64,000 nucleotides of DNA. It comes from Virgibacillus_F necropolis_A (GTDB taxonomy: Bacteria; Bacillota; Bacilli; Bacillales; Amphibacillaceae). Below the pieces are notes generated by a model that saw nothing but the letters and a program-made list of their open reading frames with translations, was not told where the DNA came from and made no database searches. A program made the translations under genes and the position numbers. Shown one piece after another: positions 40,260 through 50,514 of the stretch; position 1 is the stretch's first letter; every line of letters starts with the position of its first letter. Where the stretch lies: assembly GCF_044793635.1 (NCBI RefSeq), contig NZ_CP084992.1, positions 558,001-622,000 of the forward strand, read 5' to 3'.

Positions 40260-42585
40260 AGGTAAGCTCCTCCTTGGGAGTATCTACATCTTCTATTAAG
40301 CGCTGCAACCATTGTTTCAAATCATCATAATTGGAATAATAAAGTTTTTTTTCAATATCACTGCGTTTAATACGTTGTTGATACAACCTTGATTCCTGCA
40401 AATCTCTTTTCGTAGGACTTGGGTTAGGTTTAGCAAGTCCACTCTCTATAATAACAAATTCTAACTCAAAAAACACATTTAACATAAATCTGATTCTTTC
40501 CTCTGTCCAATCCTGACTTTTCATCAAAGCATAAAGGTCTTTCTTTATGTCAAAATATCCACGTTTTCTGATTAAAGCATAAAACTGTTTGAAGTCCGCT
40601 CTTGATGGGAAAGTTTTTAAGTACTGACTATCCTCTAAATAAAAACACACATGAATATTCACAGGGTTAATTTTTTGGATAATCGTACTTAGATCATCAA
40701 GATCATCCGGAAGATCAAATAAAAATAAAGTGTCAACTGAATCAAATAACGCCTTGTCCGTTTTGTAGGTCATTTGGTTAAGATTAATTGGCACTTGTTT
40801 CAGACGGTTTTCAACATTCTTGCCTAATGCGAGATACTTATTCGCATTGTCTAAAAATGGTTTAATCTCAATTTGCTTTTTTCCTCGATGGTCAAACAGC
40901 TGTTGATCATCAATTAGTAAATCTTGTATAACTATTTGCGCTTTTCTATTTCCATTCCATTCATTTATTCCGATTTCACCAACTACAGAAAGTGGGCTCT
41001 TATCGGAAATAAAAGGAAAGCTATCACCTAAACCAAATCCAATTCCATCAATTACTGAGGATTCCTGTTTAAACTGTATTTTCAAGTGATTTTGCATCGC
41101 ACCTATTTGCCTTGCATTTGATGGTAATTGTTTTATCTGAAAAGTTGGTTTTGGGTTAGCCATCCCAAAAGGAGCTAGTTGATTAATTTCATTCACTAAC
41201 TCTTCATTCACTTCTTGAATCGAAAGTGTTTTGCTAATTGTTAACTCTTGTTTAAAATCTTCTTCAGAAAGCTGATCATTTATCATTTCTGTTAATTTTT
41301 GTTGCAACATAGAGATGTTGTCTATCGGCAACGTCATTCCAGCAGCTTGAGAATGTCCACCGAAACGGGTGAAATAGTCTCTTACTTGCATACAATTTTG
41401 GAATAAATCAAACGCTGGTATACTTCTAGCAGACCCTTTTGCACTACCGTTTTCACTGTTTATCGCAAGAACGATCGCTGGACGATCATATTTTCGGACT
41501 AATTTTGATGCAACAATTCCGAGGACTCCTTCATTCCAGCCTTCTTTTGCAACAATGGTAACACCTTTTACATTGTTTTCATTTACTAATGTTTCAGCTT
41601 CCTTAACAATTTCATTTACTATTTGTTGTCGTTCTGTATTTAAGTCTTGTACTACTTCCGCAAGATGCTCTGCTTCTTCCTCATCTTGTGTCATTAACAT
41701 TTCAACAGCTAATCCAGCATCCTGTAACCGACCAACTGCATTTATGCGCGGTCCTATTAGAAAACCTACATCTTCCTCTGAAACATTCCCTTCAATCTTG
41801 CATTGTTTCTTTAAAGCTTTAAGACCAGGTCTTTTTGTAACAGATAATTTTTGTAAACCAAAAAAGGCTAGAATTCTATTTTCATTTACTAGCGGAACTA
41901 AATCTGCAATTGTTCCTATTGCAACTAAATCTAATAAATGCTCTGGAAAATAGCCTAATAAACTTTGAGCAAATTTAAATGCTAACCCAACTCCCGCAAG
42001 CTCCTTAAATGTATATGCGGGTGAACACTTCGGATGTAGAATAGCCAATGCTTGTGGTAACTGCTCTTGTGGTTCATGGTGATCGGTAATGATTAAATCC
42101 AGTCCAATAGATTCAGCATACTTTGCCTCTTGCACAGAGGCTATACCACAATCTACTGTAATAACTAATTGAAATCCTTGATCCTTAGCATAGGAAAATG
42201 CCTGTTCATTTGGACCATAACCTTCCGTAAATCGATTCGGTATATAATAATCACAGTTAGCCCCAAGTTCCTGCAATGCAGACATTAGTAACGTTGTCGA
42301 GCTGACACCATCTGCATCATAGTCACCAAAGACGAGAATTTTTTCATTATGTTCAATTGCTTTATGTACACGTTCACTTGCTACATCCATGCCCAATAGA
42401 TCTTCTGGCATAAGTAATTTTGTTATATTTGGAGATAAAAAATCAGTGGCAGCCTCTGACGTATTAATGCCACGTTGTACTAATAATTCTTTAATTACAG
42501 GGGATATACCTAGCGAATCGCCCATCCATTGTGCTGTATCCGTATCATTTTCCATAAAATTCCATTTTGCTTTACTTTTTAACAT
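40249..42585 (-). CDS. recJ: Single-stranded-DNA-specific exonuclease RecJ
   Basis: 5'-3' ssDNA exonuclease in recombination and repair. The 778-residue product has the DHH phosphoesterase motifs (FGDYDADGVSSTTLL near 82-96, VDCGIAS, ITDHHEPQE near 161), the DHHA1 domain with GGHSQAAGMTL (near 404), an OB-fold and a long C-terminal extension typical of Firmicutes. The ATG at 42585 follows AGGGGTG; the upstream in-frame codons overlap that site. Confidence 0.95.
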   Translation of the reverse strand: MLKSKAKWNFMENDTDTAQWMGDSLGISPVIKELLVQRGINTSEAATDFLSPNITKLLMPEDLLGMDVASERVHKAIEHNEKILVFGDYDADGVSSTTLLMSALQELGANCDYYIPNRFTEGYGPNEQAFSYAKDQGFQLVITVDCGIASVQEAKYAESIGLDLIITDHHEPQEQLPQALAILHPKCSPAYTFKELAGVGLAFKFAQSLLGYFPEHLLDLVAIGTIADLVPLVNENRILAFFGLQKLSVTKRPGLKALKKQCKIEGNVSEEDVGFLIGPRINAVGRLQDAGLAVEMLMTQDEEEAEHLAEVVQDLNTERQQIVNEIVKEAETLVNENNVKGVTIVAKEGWNEGVLGIVASKLVRKYDRPAIVLAINSENGSAKGSARSIPAFDLFQNCMQVRDYFTRFGGHSQAAGMTLPIDNISMLQQKLTEMINDQLSEEDFKQELTISKTLSIQEVNEELVNEINQLAPFGMANPKPTFQIKQLPSNARQIGAMQNHLKIQFKQESSVIDGIGFGLGDSFPFISDKSPLSVVGEIGINEWNGNRKAQIVIQDLLIDDQQLFDHRGKKQIEIKPFLDNANKYLALGKNVENRLKQVPINLNQMTYKTDKALFDSVDTLFLFDLPDDLDDLSTIIQKINPVNIHVCFYLEDSQYLKTFPSRADFKQFYALIRKRGYFDIKKDLYALMKSQDWTEERIRFMLNVFFELEFVIIESGLAKPNPSPTKRDLQESRLYQQRIKRSDIEKKLYYSNYDDLKQWLQRLIEDVDTPKEELTYGL

Positions 42586-42659
42586 AAATTCACCCCTGAC
42601 TTTTCTATTATACAAAAGAGAGCCAAGGGTCGCAATTAGAATTGATTATGATGTTAAAG

Positions 42660-42992
42660 TTATTTATCTTTGTCAGTGCCCTCTATTACTTCCTTTTCTT
42701 CAGCTGAAAAACTTTCTTGATTTTCCGGGATTGTATTTGTAGAATTTTTCAATTGTTCATTCTCTTTACGTAAAGCTTTGACTTCTCGTTGCAGGCGAAA
42801 TACTTTAACAATACCAACAGCAGCCGTTATGATACCACCCATTAACACCGAAAATAAAATAACAAAAATCAGTGGTGCTTCACCTGTACCGAATAAATAA
42901 TTGACTTCAACAGGATCTACATTTATTACAGCAAAAATAGCTACAATAATAACAAAAATAATAGCGAATATAACATATGTTTGACCTTTCAT
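42660..42992 (-). CDS. LapA-domain membrane protein (YrvD)
   Basis: A 110-residue protein with two N-terminal membrane helices (VIFAIIFVIIVAIFAVI and LIFVILFSVLMGGIITAAVG) linked by the VDPVEVNYLFG segment of the LapA domain, then a short coiled coil (LQREVKALRKENEQLKNS). B. subtilis yrvD has this place before recJ. In E. coli LapA/LapB regulate LPS synthesis; the role in a Gram-positive is unknown. Confidence 0.85.
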   Translation of the reverse strand: MKGQTYVIFAIIFVIIVAIFAVINVDPVEVNYLFGTGEAPLIFVILFSVLMGGIITAAVGIVKVFRLQREVKALRKENEQLKNSTNTIPENQESFSAEEKEVIEGTDKDK

Positions 42993-43057
42993 TAACTATC
43001 CCTCCTACTGCTTTATATGTGTAAAATACCCTTTATTGTAAATTATTAATCATAAAA

Positions 43058-43084
43058 CCCTTGTTGCAATTAATACAACAAGGG
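43058..43084 (-). terminator. Intrinsic terminator of secDF
   Basis: CCCTTGTTG and CAACAAGGG form a 9-bp stem around a 9-base loop, followed on the minus strand by TTTTATG. Confidence 0.85.
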
Positions 43085-43094
43085 CTGATGAACT

Positions 43095-45368
43095 TTAAAC
43101 TTGTGGTCCTTCAGATCGTTTCTTTTTCTCAAATACTACAGGCTTCTTCTTAATCATCTTACCTCTCCAGACTAACCATAGTTGTGAAGCTAGGAAAAGT
43201 GAAGAATACGTTCCTGCAATTAGTCCTACAGCTAGCGCAATAGCAAATCCAACGATAGGCTCGGCACCTAGGATTAAGAATGATAGAACTGCAATCATCG
43301 TTGTAACTGTAGTATTAATACTACGTGTGAAGGTTTGCACCAAACTACGGTTCACAATGAGTGCCAATTCACTTGCGGATTTCACGCGTTTTCGTTTAAT
43401 CAAATTTTCCCTAATTCGATCAAATGTCACGATTGTATCGTTAATAGAGTAACCTACAATAGTCAATATTGCCGCTACAATTGTAACGTCAAACTCAATG
43501 CCAAATATACTGAATATCGCTAATACGAAAAATGCATCATGAACGAGTGCAATAATCGCGGTGATTGCAAAAAAGAATTCAAATCGGAATGCAACATAGA
43601 TAATCATCCCAATAATCGCTATCCCAACGGAATAAAGGGCATTTTTAACTAGTTCTTCACCAACGATTGGTGAAACAACACTTACGTTAGGTTCATTTCC
43701 ATACTTTTCCATGAAATAACCTTTTATTTCCGCAATTTTATCTTGTTTTAATACAGTATCGTACCGAATGACGGCAATTTCGTTATTATCACCTGATGGC
43801 ACTACAGACTCAGCTTCTACGTTTAACTCGGCCAGACCATCCTTTACTTCTTCAATATTTATACTGTCCTCTGCTAAAACCTGTACACGCGATCCGGCAG
43901 TAAAATCAATTCCAGGATTCAATTGGAATAAAAGTAATGAACCAGCACCAAGAATCACCATTATACTTGAAGCTATAAAGAATTTTTTACGGTGCTTTAC
44001 AGTATTTACTTCTCGATTAAATATTTTCGGTTCATATTCCGTTTTATCTTTAATATCCTTAATATCTTTTTGTTTTACTCCAAACCAGCCTGGGCGGTTA
44101 CGTAGAAATTTACTTTTCACCCATAAACCCAAGAGAATTCTTGATCCATAAACGGCTGTGATAAAGCTTACCAAAATACTAATAATTAACATTGTCGCAA
44201 ACCCTTTAACCGAGCTTGTCCCAAAAATAAACAAAATAGATGCAGCTAATATGGTTGTAATATTAGCATCAAGGATTGTTGACAAAGAGTTTCGATTACC
44301 TGCTTTGAAAGCAGCTGAAACCGACTTACCTTCTCGTAATTCTTCTTTAATTCTTTCATTCGTTATGACATTGGCATCTACTGCCATACCAACCCCTAAA
44401 ATTAATGCTGCAATCCCAGGTAAAGTTAATACTCCGTTCAATAACTCAAACACCACAAGTACTAAGTAGATATAGATACTCAGGTTAATTGTAGCAATAA
44501 GACCAGGAAAACGATAATAAGCTATCATAAATAGGAATATAATTCCAATTCCGATAATCCCTGCAAATACTGTTTTATTTAATGCTTGTTCACCAAATTG
44601 AGCCCCAACTGATGTTGAATATTTTTCTATCAAATTAACGGGCAATGAACCAGCATTAATAATATCAGCTAATCGTTGTGCGGATTCAACTGTAAAATCC
44701 CCGGAAATCATTACATCTGTGGTATTTAATGTTTTGGATACCTGAGGAGCGGATATGTATTTTGGTTCTTCTTTTTTTACTTCTTTAGCAAAAGAATCAT
44801 TCTTTTGATAATCCATCCAAATAACTAAAAGATTATCCGCATAAGGTGTATCTGGATTACGCATTTGTTTAATTTTGCTCGTAACCTCACCAAATTTAGA
44901 AGCATCTTTTAATTGCAGTGTTACGATTGGTGCATTTGTTTTCGGATCAAAATCCTGTTGTGCACTTCCACCTTGTATATCAGATCCATTTAAGTATTCC
45001 TTATCATTTACATCACGAAATGACAATCTTGCTGATGTGGACAACAATTCACGTGCTTCTGTTTGATTCTCTACACCAGCTAGCTGAACACGTATCCGGT
45101 CGTCACCTTCAATGTTAATGTTTGCTTCGCTGATACCAAGCCTATTAACTCGCTCATTTAAAGTTTGAACAGTTGCTTCAAGTAGCTCTCGATCTACTTC
45201 TTCTCCCTCTTCAACAGGATCTACCTGGTACAATACTTCAAATCCACCTTGAAGGTCCAAACCTAAATTAATATCTTTCGTTATTCCGGTTACCGTTGTT
45301 CCAATCGTTGCAGCGAATAATATAACGATTAGAAAAAAGGCAACAATTTTACCTCGATGATTCTTCAT
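43095..45368 (-). CDS. secDF: SecDF fused preprotein translocase accessory subunit
   Basis: Proton-driven helper of Sec protein export, with SecD and SecF in one 757-residue chain as in Bacillus. SecD half: GLDLQGGFEVLYQVD (near 35), a large periplasmic-type domain, then GVGMAVDANVITNERIKEEL (near 320). SecF half begins near 440: LNPGIDFTAGSRVQV and GYSINDTIVTFDRIREN (near 645). Twelve membrane helices are expected. GGGAGG precedes the ATG. It is near yajC as in many genomes. Confidence 0.96.
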   Translation of the reverse strand: MKNHRGKIVAFFLIVILFAATIGTTVTGITKDINLGLDLQGGFEVLYQVDPVEEGEEVDRELLEATVQTLNERVNRLGISEANINIEGDDRIRVQLAGVENQTEARELLSTSARLSFRDVNDKEYLNGSDIQGGSAQQDFDPKTNAPIVTLQLKDASKFGEVTSKIKQMRNPDTPYADNLLVIWMDYQKNDSFAKEVKKEEPKYISAPQVSKTLNTTDVMISGDFTVESAQRLADIINAGSLPVNLIEKYSTSVGAQFGEQALNKTVFAGIIGIGIIFLFMIAYYRFPGLIATINLSIYIYLVLVVFELLNGVLTLPGIAALILGVGMAVDANVITNERIKEELREGKSVSAAFKAGNRNSLSTILDANITTILAASILFIFGTSSVKGFATMLIISILVSFITAVYGSRILLGLWVKSKFLRNRPGWFGVKQKDIKDIKDKTEYEPKIFNREVNTVKHRKKFFIASSIMVILGAGSLLLFQLNPGIDFTAGSRVQVLAEDSINIEEVKDGLAELNVEAESVVPSGDNNEIAVIRYDTVLKQDKIAEIKGYFMEKYGNEPNVSVVSPIVGEELVKNALYSVGIAIIGMIIYVAFRFEFFFAITAIIALVHDAFFVLAIFSIFGIEFDVTIVAAILTIVGYSINDTIVTFDRIRENLIKRKRVKSASELALIVNRSLVQTFTRSINTTVTTMIAVLSFLILGAEPIVGFAIALAVGLIAGTYSSLFLASQLWLVWRGKMIKKKPVVFEKKKRSEGPQV

Positions 45369-45416
45369 TAAAAAATTGCCTCCCTTTTCTGTCTAGAGCC
45401 TAACATATGTATTCAC

Positions 45417-45728
45417 TTAATACTCTTTTTTGCTATCATTCATGTTCGTTACGGCATGAATGGAGGCCATCAAATCATCATCTTCATATGCTTTAACTGT
45501 TAAATAGCTTAAATAGACATTTGATGCAAGATGAAAAATATCTTGTGCAACCTCATATACGCGTTTTGACGGATTACCCTTCCAAACCTTTTGTACCAAG
45601 CAATTCCATATTTCTTCGGTTGAAGCCTGGGAATATCCCATCAACTGAAATTCACTCTTTTTACTTTCTAAAGCGGGTTCCATCATTTGTTTCCACTCAT
45701 TAACACCCCTTACAATTTCCAAGCGCAT
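45417..45728 (-). CDS. comN: ComN-family post-transcriptional regulator (YrzD)
   Basis: A 103-residue protein; in B. subtilis ComN controls comE operon mRNA after transcription and sits beside secDF. Conserved parts are LMGYSQASTEEIWNCLVQKVW (split near 29-49), HLASNVYLSYLTVKAYED (near 66-83) and LMASIHAV. AGGGGAGGG precedes the ATG. The chromosomal position supports the call. Confidence 0.86.
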   Translation of the reverse strand: MRLEIVRGVNEWKQMMEPALESKKSEFQLMGYSQASTEEIWNCLVQKVWKGNPSKRVYEVAQDIFHLASNVYLSYLTVKAYEDDDLMASIHAVTNMNDSKKEY

Positions 45729-45846
45729 TTCCCTCCCCTGTTACGTACAGAAGCCAAATTCTATCTTTTGTCATGCTTGGACACATCCATTGCATATATA
45801 TCATTGTATATGAAATTTTATTATTTGAGAAGGCAGGGTTTTCATA

Positions 45847-47406
45847 ATGACCAAACAAACATTTTTACAGGGAACAATCATTTTAATTATAGCCGGTATG
45901 ATAACGCGTTTGTTAGGTTTTATAAACCGGATAGTTGTAGCGCGATTAATGGGTACAGATGGTGTGGGTCTATACATGATGGCGCTTCCAACTTTATTTT
46001 TAGTTATTACCATAACACAACTTGGCCTACCTGTTGCAATCTCAAAACGTGTCGCTGAAGCAGATGCCGCTAATAATCAACAAAAGATTAAAGAGATACT
46101 GATAGTTTCATTAATTATTACTGGTTGTACAAGCGTACTTGTTTCCATACTACTGGTTTTTATTATACCATTTATTGCTACATCTTTATTAACAGATAGT
46201 CGCACAATCTATCCATTATTAGCAATATGTCCTATTATACCGATTGTGGCTATTTCAGCAGTAATACGTGGTTATTTTCAGGGACTGCAAGATATGAAAC
46301 CACAAAGTTATTCACAAGTTATCGAACAAGTTGTTCGGATTAGCTGTGTAGCCCTTTTTGTTAAACTACTTCTTCCATATGGTATTGAATTTGCTGCTGC
46401 AGGTGCAATGATTAGTGTCATTCTTGGTGAAATAGTTTCCTTGAGTTTTATTATTTATATATTTAAACGGAGAAAAGTAATAAAGATTCGATATCGTTTC
46501 TTCAGCTATTTAAAATCAAGCAAGGATACATTAAATGAACTTTTTTCCATTGCGTTACCTACTACAGGAAGTAAAATGATTGGATCTATTTCCTATTTCC
46601 TTGAACCTATAATCGTCATGCAAAGCTTAGCAATTGCTGGAATTGCTAGTAAACTTGCAACAGAACAATATGGTGAGCTGACAGGATTTGTCTTACCACT
46701 TTTGTTTCTACCAACTTTTATCACACAATCATTATCAATCACATTAGTACCTTCCATCAGTGAAGCTGGTGCGAAAAAAAATAAAGAGTTAATTCATTAC
46801 AGGATCCATCAGGCTATTCGAATATCCTTTGCATCTGGTGCATTGGCCACCATTGTCTTATCTCTGTTTGCAGCACCAATTTTAATGTATATGTATGGGA
46901 CAGACCATGCAAGTAGTTTTCTTGTTCTAATGGCACCTTTCTTTCTTCTACTTTATATACAATCTCCTCTTCAAGCAGCTTTACAAGCATTGGATCTTGC
47001 GAAGCCGGCAATGTGGAATAGCCTTATTGGAGCGTTTATAAAGTTTGTCGCATTGTTTGTCTTAGCTTCAAGTCCCAAATTTGGAATTACCGGGGTTGCG
47101 CTTGCCATGGTAATTGGTGTTGTCTTAGTAACTTTATTACATTTAGCTACTTTACAAAAAACAATAAAGTTCTCTATCCCATTTTTGGATTTAGGTAAAA
47201 TGATAAGTTTGTTACTAATAACATGGTGGATTGGTCGTATATTAAAAAGCATCTATATTTCAATGGATTCTAGCTTTATCATTCTAGTAGGTATATTCCT
47301 GATCTTAACACTTGTTTATCTAACACTTCTTTTTGCACTAAGATTTATTACGAAAGATGAATTAAAACAAATTCCTTTTTTAGCAAAATGGTTTACAGCT
47401 AAGTAA
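45847..47406 (+). CDS. spoVB: Stage V sporulation protein B (MurJ-like flippase)
   Basis: Membrane protein of the polysaccharide/lipid II flippase superfamily, needed for spore cortex synthesis. The 519-residue protein has about 14 membrane helices and the family N-terminus TFLQGTIILIIAGMITRLLG with RIVVARLMGTDGVGLYMMA (near 27-45), and the IRGYFQGLQDMKP segment (near 139). It is divergent from comN and secDF, as in B. subtilis. A weak AGGG site precedes the ATG. Confidence 0.94.
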   Translation: MTKQTFLQGTIILIIAGMITRLLGFINRIVVARLMGTDGVGLYMMALPTLFLVITITQLGLPVAISKRVAEADAANNQQKIKEILIVSLIITGCTSVLVSILLVFIIPFIATSLLTDSRTIYPLLAICPIIPIVAISAVIRGYFQGLQDMKPQSYSQVIEQVVRISCVALFVKLLLPYGIEFAAAGAMISVILGEIVSLSFIIYIFKRRKVIKIRYRFFSYLKSSKDTLNELFSIALPTTGSKMIGSISYFLEPIIVMQSLAIAGIASKLATEQYGELTGFVLPLLFLPTFITQSLSITLVPSISEAGAKKNKELIHYRIHQAIRISFASGALATIVLSLFAAPILMYMYGTDHASSFLVLMAPFFLLLYIQSPLQAALQALDLAKPAMWNSLIGAFIKFVALFVLASSPKFGITGVALAMVIGVVLVTLLHLATLQKTIKFSIPFLDLGKMISLLLITWWIGRILKSIYISMDSSFIILVGIFLILTLVYLTLLFALRFITKDELKQIPFLAKWFTAK

Positions 47407-47475
47407 ATATTGTTCGTCTATTTTTAAAAGTCATGAATAAAATGACAGTACAAGGACAAACAAGGGGGAAAATAT

Positions 47476-47859
47476 ATGAGAAAGCAACAATTTATTGCTT
47501 TAACGTATGGATGGACTGTTATTCTGGGACTTATTTTTATATCCAGTATAGTACTGGCACTTTTACTCAAATTTACACCTTTAAATGAACCTACTTTATC
47601 CTGGGTAACACTAGTGATTGGATTGATTACATTATTCATTGGGGGTATTGTAGCCGGAACTAAAGGTAAACATAAGGGTTGGTTAATCGGTGGAATCACC
47701 GGTCTAGGTTTCACCTTTTTCACATTTGCAGTTCAATATTTAGGCTATCAACAAACGTTTTCCATGGAACAATCCTTGAATCATTTAGGATTTATTCTAG
47801 TAGCGGTTGTAGGAGGAGTAATTGGTGTAAATGCAGTTGGAGGAAATGAAAATAATTAA
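47476..47859 (+). CDS. yrzE: TIGR04086-type four-helix membrane protein (YrzE)
   Basis: A 127-residue protein with four membrane helices, including GLIFISSIVLALLL, VTLVIGLITLFIGGIVAGT and ILVAVVGGVIGVNAVGG. It matches in size and place the YrzE/TIGR04086 family found between spoVB and yajC. No function is known. GGGGGAAAATAT precedes the ATG. Confidence 0.85.
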   Translation: MRKQQFIALTYGWTVILGLIFISSIVLALLLKFTPLNEPTLSWVTLVIGLITLFIGGIVAGTKGKHKGWLIGGITGLGFTFFTFAVQYLGYQQTFSMEQSLNHLGFILVAVVGGVIGVNAVGGNENN

Positions 47860-47861
47860 CC

Positions 47862-47903
47862 AAAAATGAAGTTGATGCTTTTTTGCATCAACTTCATTTT
47901 TGG
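47862..47903. terminator. Bidirectional terminator after yrzE
   Basis: AAAAATGAAGTTGATGC and GCATCAACTTCATTTTT form a 17-bp stem with a T6 loop. Confidence 0.9.
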
Positions 47904-47920
47904 TATGTACAGTTGTAGAA

Positions 47921-47952
47921 ACAAGCAATGAACAAAATCATTCATTGCTTGT
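47921..47952 (-). terminator. Probable terminator of the tgt-yajC operon
   Basis: ACAAGCAATGA and TCATTGCTTGT pair (11 bp) about 35 bases past the yajC stop; the minus-strand tail TTTCT is weak. Confidence 0.6.
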
Positions 47953-47985
47953 ACTACGTTTCGTTTATCATATACTATGTGTCTA

Positions 47986-48249
47986 TTATTCAGCTGAATT
48001 GCTAACTTCGCGAATAGCAGAACGATCATATGTAAACTTTACTCCGTCAGCTGCAATGATAACTGTAGACTCATCAATTGCATGGATCGTAGCATGAAAT
48101 CCACCTATTGTAATGATTGAATCACCTTTTTTAAGATCTGATTGCATTTGTTTTACTTGTTTTTGACGTTTTTGTTGCGGACGTATTAACAGGAAGTAAA
48201 AAATGACAAACATTAATATTATTGGAAGTAGACTATATAATGTATCCAA
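47986..48249 (-). CDS. yajC: Preprotein translocase subunit YajC
   Basis: Small Sec accessory protein. The 87-residue product has one membrane helix (ILMFVIFYFLLIRPQQKRQKQ, about 11-25, with the PQQKR stop), then the YajC domain with KKGDSIITIGGFHATI (near 41-56). TTG start after GGGGGGAACAAA. It is 15 bases after tgt, the conserved neighbour. Confidence 0.93.
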   Translation of the reverse strand: MDTLYSLLPIILMFVIFYFLLIRPQQKRQKQVKQMQSDLKKGDSIITIGGFHATIHAIDESTVIIAADGVKFTYDRSAIREVSNSAE

Positions 48250-48264
48250 TTTGTTCCCCCCTCT

Positions 48265-49404
48265 CTAAAAATTCTTTGCATTCGGTTGATTGAAACCATA
48301 TTGCTCAAAGAATGCTTCTTTAAAATCACCAAGTCGATCCTCGCTTATCGCTGCTCGTACTTGTTCCATTAATTTTAACAGAAAATGCAGGTTATGATAA
48401 GTAGTAAGCCTAAATCCGAATGTTTCATTACATTTAATTAAATGTCGGATATAAGCTCGCGTGTAATTTTTACAAACATGACAATCACAATTTTCATCGA
48501 TAGGCGAAAAGTCTCTTGCATATTTTGCATTACGAACGACAAGTCTACCATTCGATGTCATGCATGTCCCATTGCGTGCTATACGTGTAGGAAGAACACA
48601 ATCAAACATGTCTATTCCGCGGATTGCACCATCAATCAATGAATCTGGTGATCCTACCCCCATTAAATAACGCGGCTTATTGGAGGGCATAAGTGGAGTG
48701 GTAAATTCAAGCATCCGGTTCATTATATCCTTTGGTTCGCCGACTGATAATCCTCCAATCGCATATCCAGGAAAGTCTAATGATGCAAGATCTTTTGCAC
48801 TCTGTTTTCTTAATTCTTCATATTCCCCGCCTTGAATAATACCAAATAGGCCTTGGGTAGTCGGATTTTGATGTGCTTCTAAACATCTTTCCGCCCATCT
48901 TGATGTACGCTCTACAGAAGATTTCATGTACTCAAAGGTAGCGGGAAATGGTGGACATTCATCGAATGCCATCATGATGTCTGAACCAAGTGCATTTTGG
49001 ATATGCATCGCTTTTTCTGGTGAGAGAAATAATTTTTCACCACTTATGTGATTTCTAAAATGTACCCCTTCTTCTTTGATTTCACGAATTTTACTTAAAC
49101 TAAATACCTGAAATCCTCCAGAATCGGTTAGAATTGGTCTGTCCCAATTCATAAACTTATGCAATCCACCAGCCTCTTGAATGATATCCTCCCCAGGCCT
49201 AAGCCATAAATGGTACGTATTAGAAAGAATTATTTTTGCTTCCATCTCTTTTAATTCTTCCGGGCTCATCGTCTTAACAGTAGCAAGCGTGCCAACAGGC
49301 ATAAACATTGGCGTATCAAATGAACCATGTGGAGTGTGCACCTTACCTAATCGTGCACCTGTTTGTTTACATGTCTTTATTAATTCATACGTTATTGGCG
49401 TCAT
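48265..49404 (-). CDS. tgt: tRNA-guanine transglycosylase
   Basis: Exchanges guanine for preQ1 at position 34 of GUN-anticodon tRNAs in queuosine synthesis. The 379-residue protein has the catalytic Asp in LTDSGGFQVFSL (near 91-102) and the second in GIDMFDCVLPTR (near 262-273), and the zinc site CDCHVC..Y.H (near 305-335). It is co-transcribed with queA. Confidence 0.97.
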   Translation of the reverse strand: MTPITYELIKTCKQTGARLGKVHTPHGSFDTPMFMPVGTLATVKTMSPEELKEMEAKIILSNTYHLWLRPGEDIIQEAGGLHKFMNWDRPILTDSGGFQVFSLSKIREIKEEGVHFRNHISGEKLFLSPEKAMHIQNALGSDIMMAFDECPPFPATFEYMKSSVERTSRWAERCLEAHQNPTTQGLFGIIQGGEYEELRKQSAKDLASLDFPGYAIGGLSVGEPKDIMNRMLEFTTPLMPSNKPRYLMGVGSPDSLIDGAIRGIDMFDCVLPTRIARNGTCMTSNGRLVVRNAKYARDFSPIDENCDCHVCKNYTRAYIRHLIKCNETFGFRLTTYHNLHFLLKLMEQVRAAISEDRLGDFKEAFFEQYGFNQPNAKNF

Positions 49405-49421
49405 TTTATTCGTTCCTTTAT

Positions 49422-50450
49422 CTATATAATTAACATGGCATCACCAAAGCTGAAAAAACGATATTCTTCATTCACAGCTTCATTGTATGCACGCAGTATA
49501 CTTTCTCGATCTACAAGTGCACTCACCAACATAATTAAAGTAGATTTTGGCAAGTGAAAGTTTGTAATTAACCCATCAATCGCACGAAAGTCATAGGGTG
49601 GGTAAATGAAAATATCTGTCCATCCACTTGATGCCACAAACTCACCATCATTATCCCGTGCAATCGTTTCAAGTGTTCGCGTAGATGTTGTACCGACAGA
49701 AATAATTCTGCCTTTATTTTTTCTAATTGCTTTCAAAGTTTCGGCTGTTTCTTCTGTCATATGATAAAATTCTGAATGCATAGTATGATCGTCTATATTA
49801 TCTACACTAACAGGTCGAAATGTTCCAAGTCCAACATGCAATGTTATAAATGCAATGGTAACACCCATATCCTTCAGTTCATCTAACAATTCATTCGTAA
49901 AATGTAAGCCTGCTGTTGGCGCTGCTGCTGAACCCTGTTCTTTTGCATATACAGTTTGGTAACGCTCTTTTTCAGGTAGCTGTTCCTTAATGTATGGAGG
50001 TAATGGCATTTCTCCAAGTTCATCTAATACTTCATAAAAAATACCTTCATAGCTAAACTGCAGAATCCGTCCGCCATGTTCTTTTGTTTCCAGGCAAGTA
50101 GCTTGAAGCTTGCCATCACCAAACACCAGCTCAGTACCTACTTTAATTTTCTTTGCAGGTTTAGCTAGTACTTCCCAGCAATCTTCTTGTTGTTGATGAA
50201 GGAGTAATACTTCCATTTTTGCACCTGTATCTTTTTTTATACCATACAATCGTGCAGGCAGGACTCGTGTATCATTTAGAACCAAACAGTCCCCTTCTTT
50301 AAGGTAACTTTTAATGTCGGAAAAGTGCTGATGTTCTATTTGTTTCGATTCACGATTCATTACTAATAGTCGTGAGGCTGTCCGATCCATTAATGGTGTT
50401 TGTGCAATTAGTTTTTCTGGTAAATCAAAATCAAAATCATTTATATCCAT
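49422..50450 (-). CDS. queA: S-adenosylmethionine:tRNA ribosyltransferase-isomerase
   Basis: Adds the ribosyl part of SAM to preQ1-tRNA, the step after Tgt. The 342-residue protein starts MDINDFDFDLPEKLIAQTP and carries VLNDTRVLPARLYG (near 57-70), APTAGLHFT (near 175) and FHLPKSTLIMLVSAL near the C-terminus, all typical of QueA. GGAGTAGCACC precedes the ATG. Confidence 0.96.
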   Translation of the reverse strand: MDINDFDFDLPEKLIAQTPLMDRTASRLLVMNRESKQIEHQHFSDIKSYLKEGDCLVLNDTRVLPARLYGIKKDTGAKMEVLLLHQQQEDCWEVLAKPAKKIKVGTELVFGDGKLQATCLETKEHGGRILQFSYEGIFYEVLDELGEMPLPPYIKEQLPEKERYQTVYAKEQGSAAAPTAGLHFTNELLDELKDMGVTIAFITLHVGLGTFRPVSVDNIDDHTMHSEFYHMTEETAETLKAIRKNKGRIISVGTTSTRTLETIARDNDGEFVASSGWTDIFIYPPYDFRAIDGLITNFHLPKSTLIMLVSALVDRESILRAYNEAVNEEYRFFSFGDAMLII

Positions 50451-50514
50451 GGTGCTACTCCATACCCTTTCTTAGTCCAGGTCATATGGTAATAACCGGG
50501 CGCTTCCGCTTTTT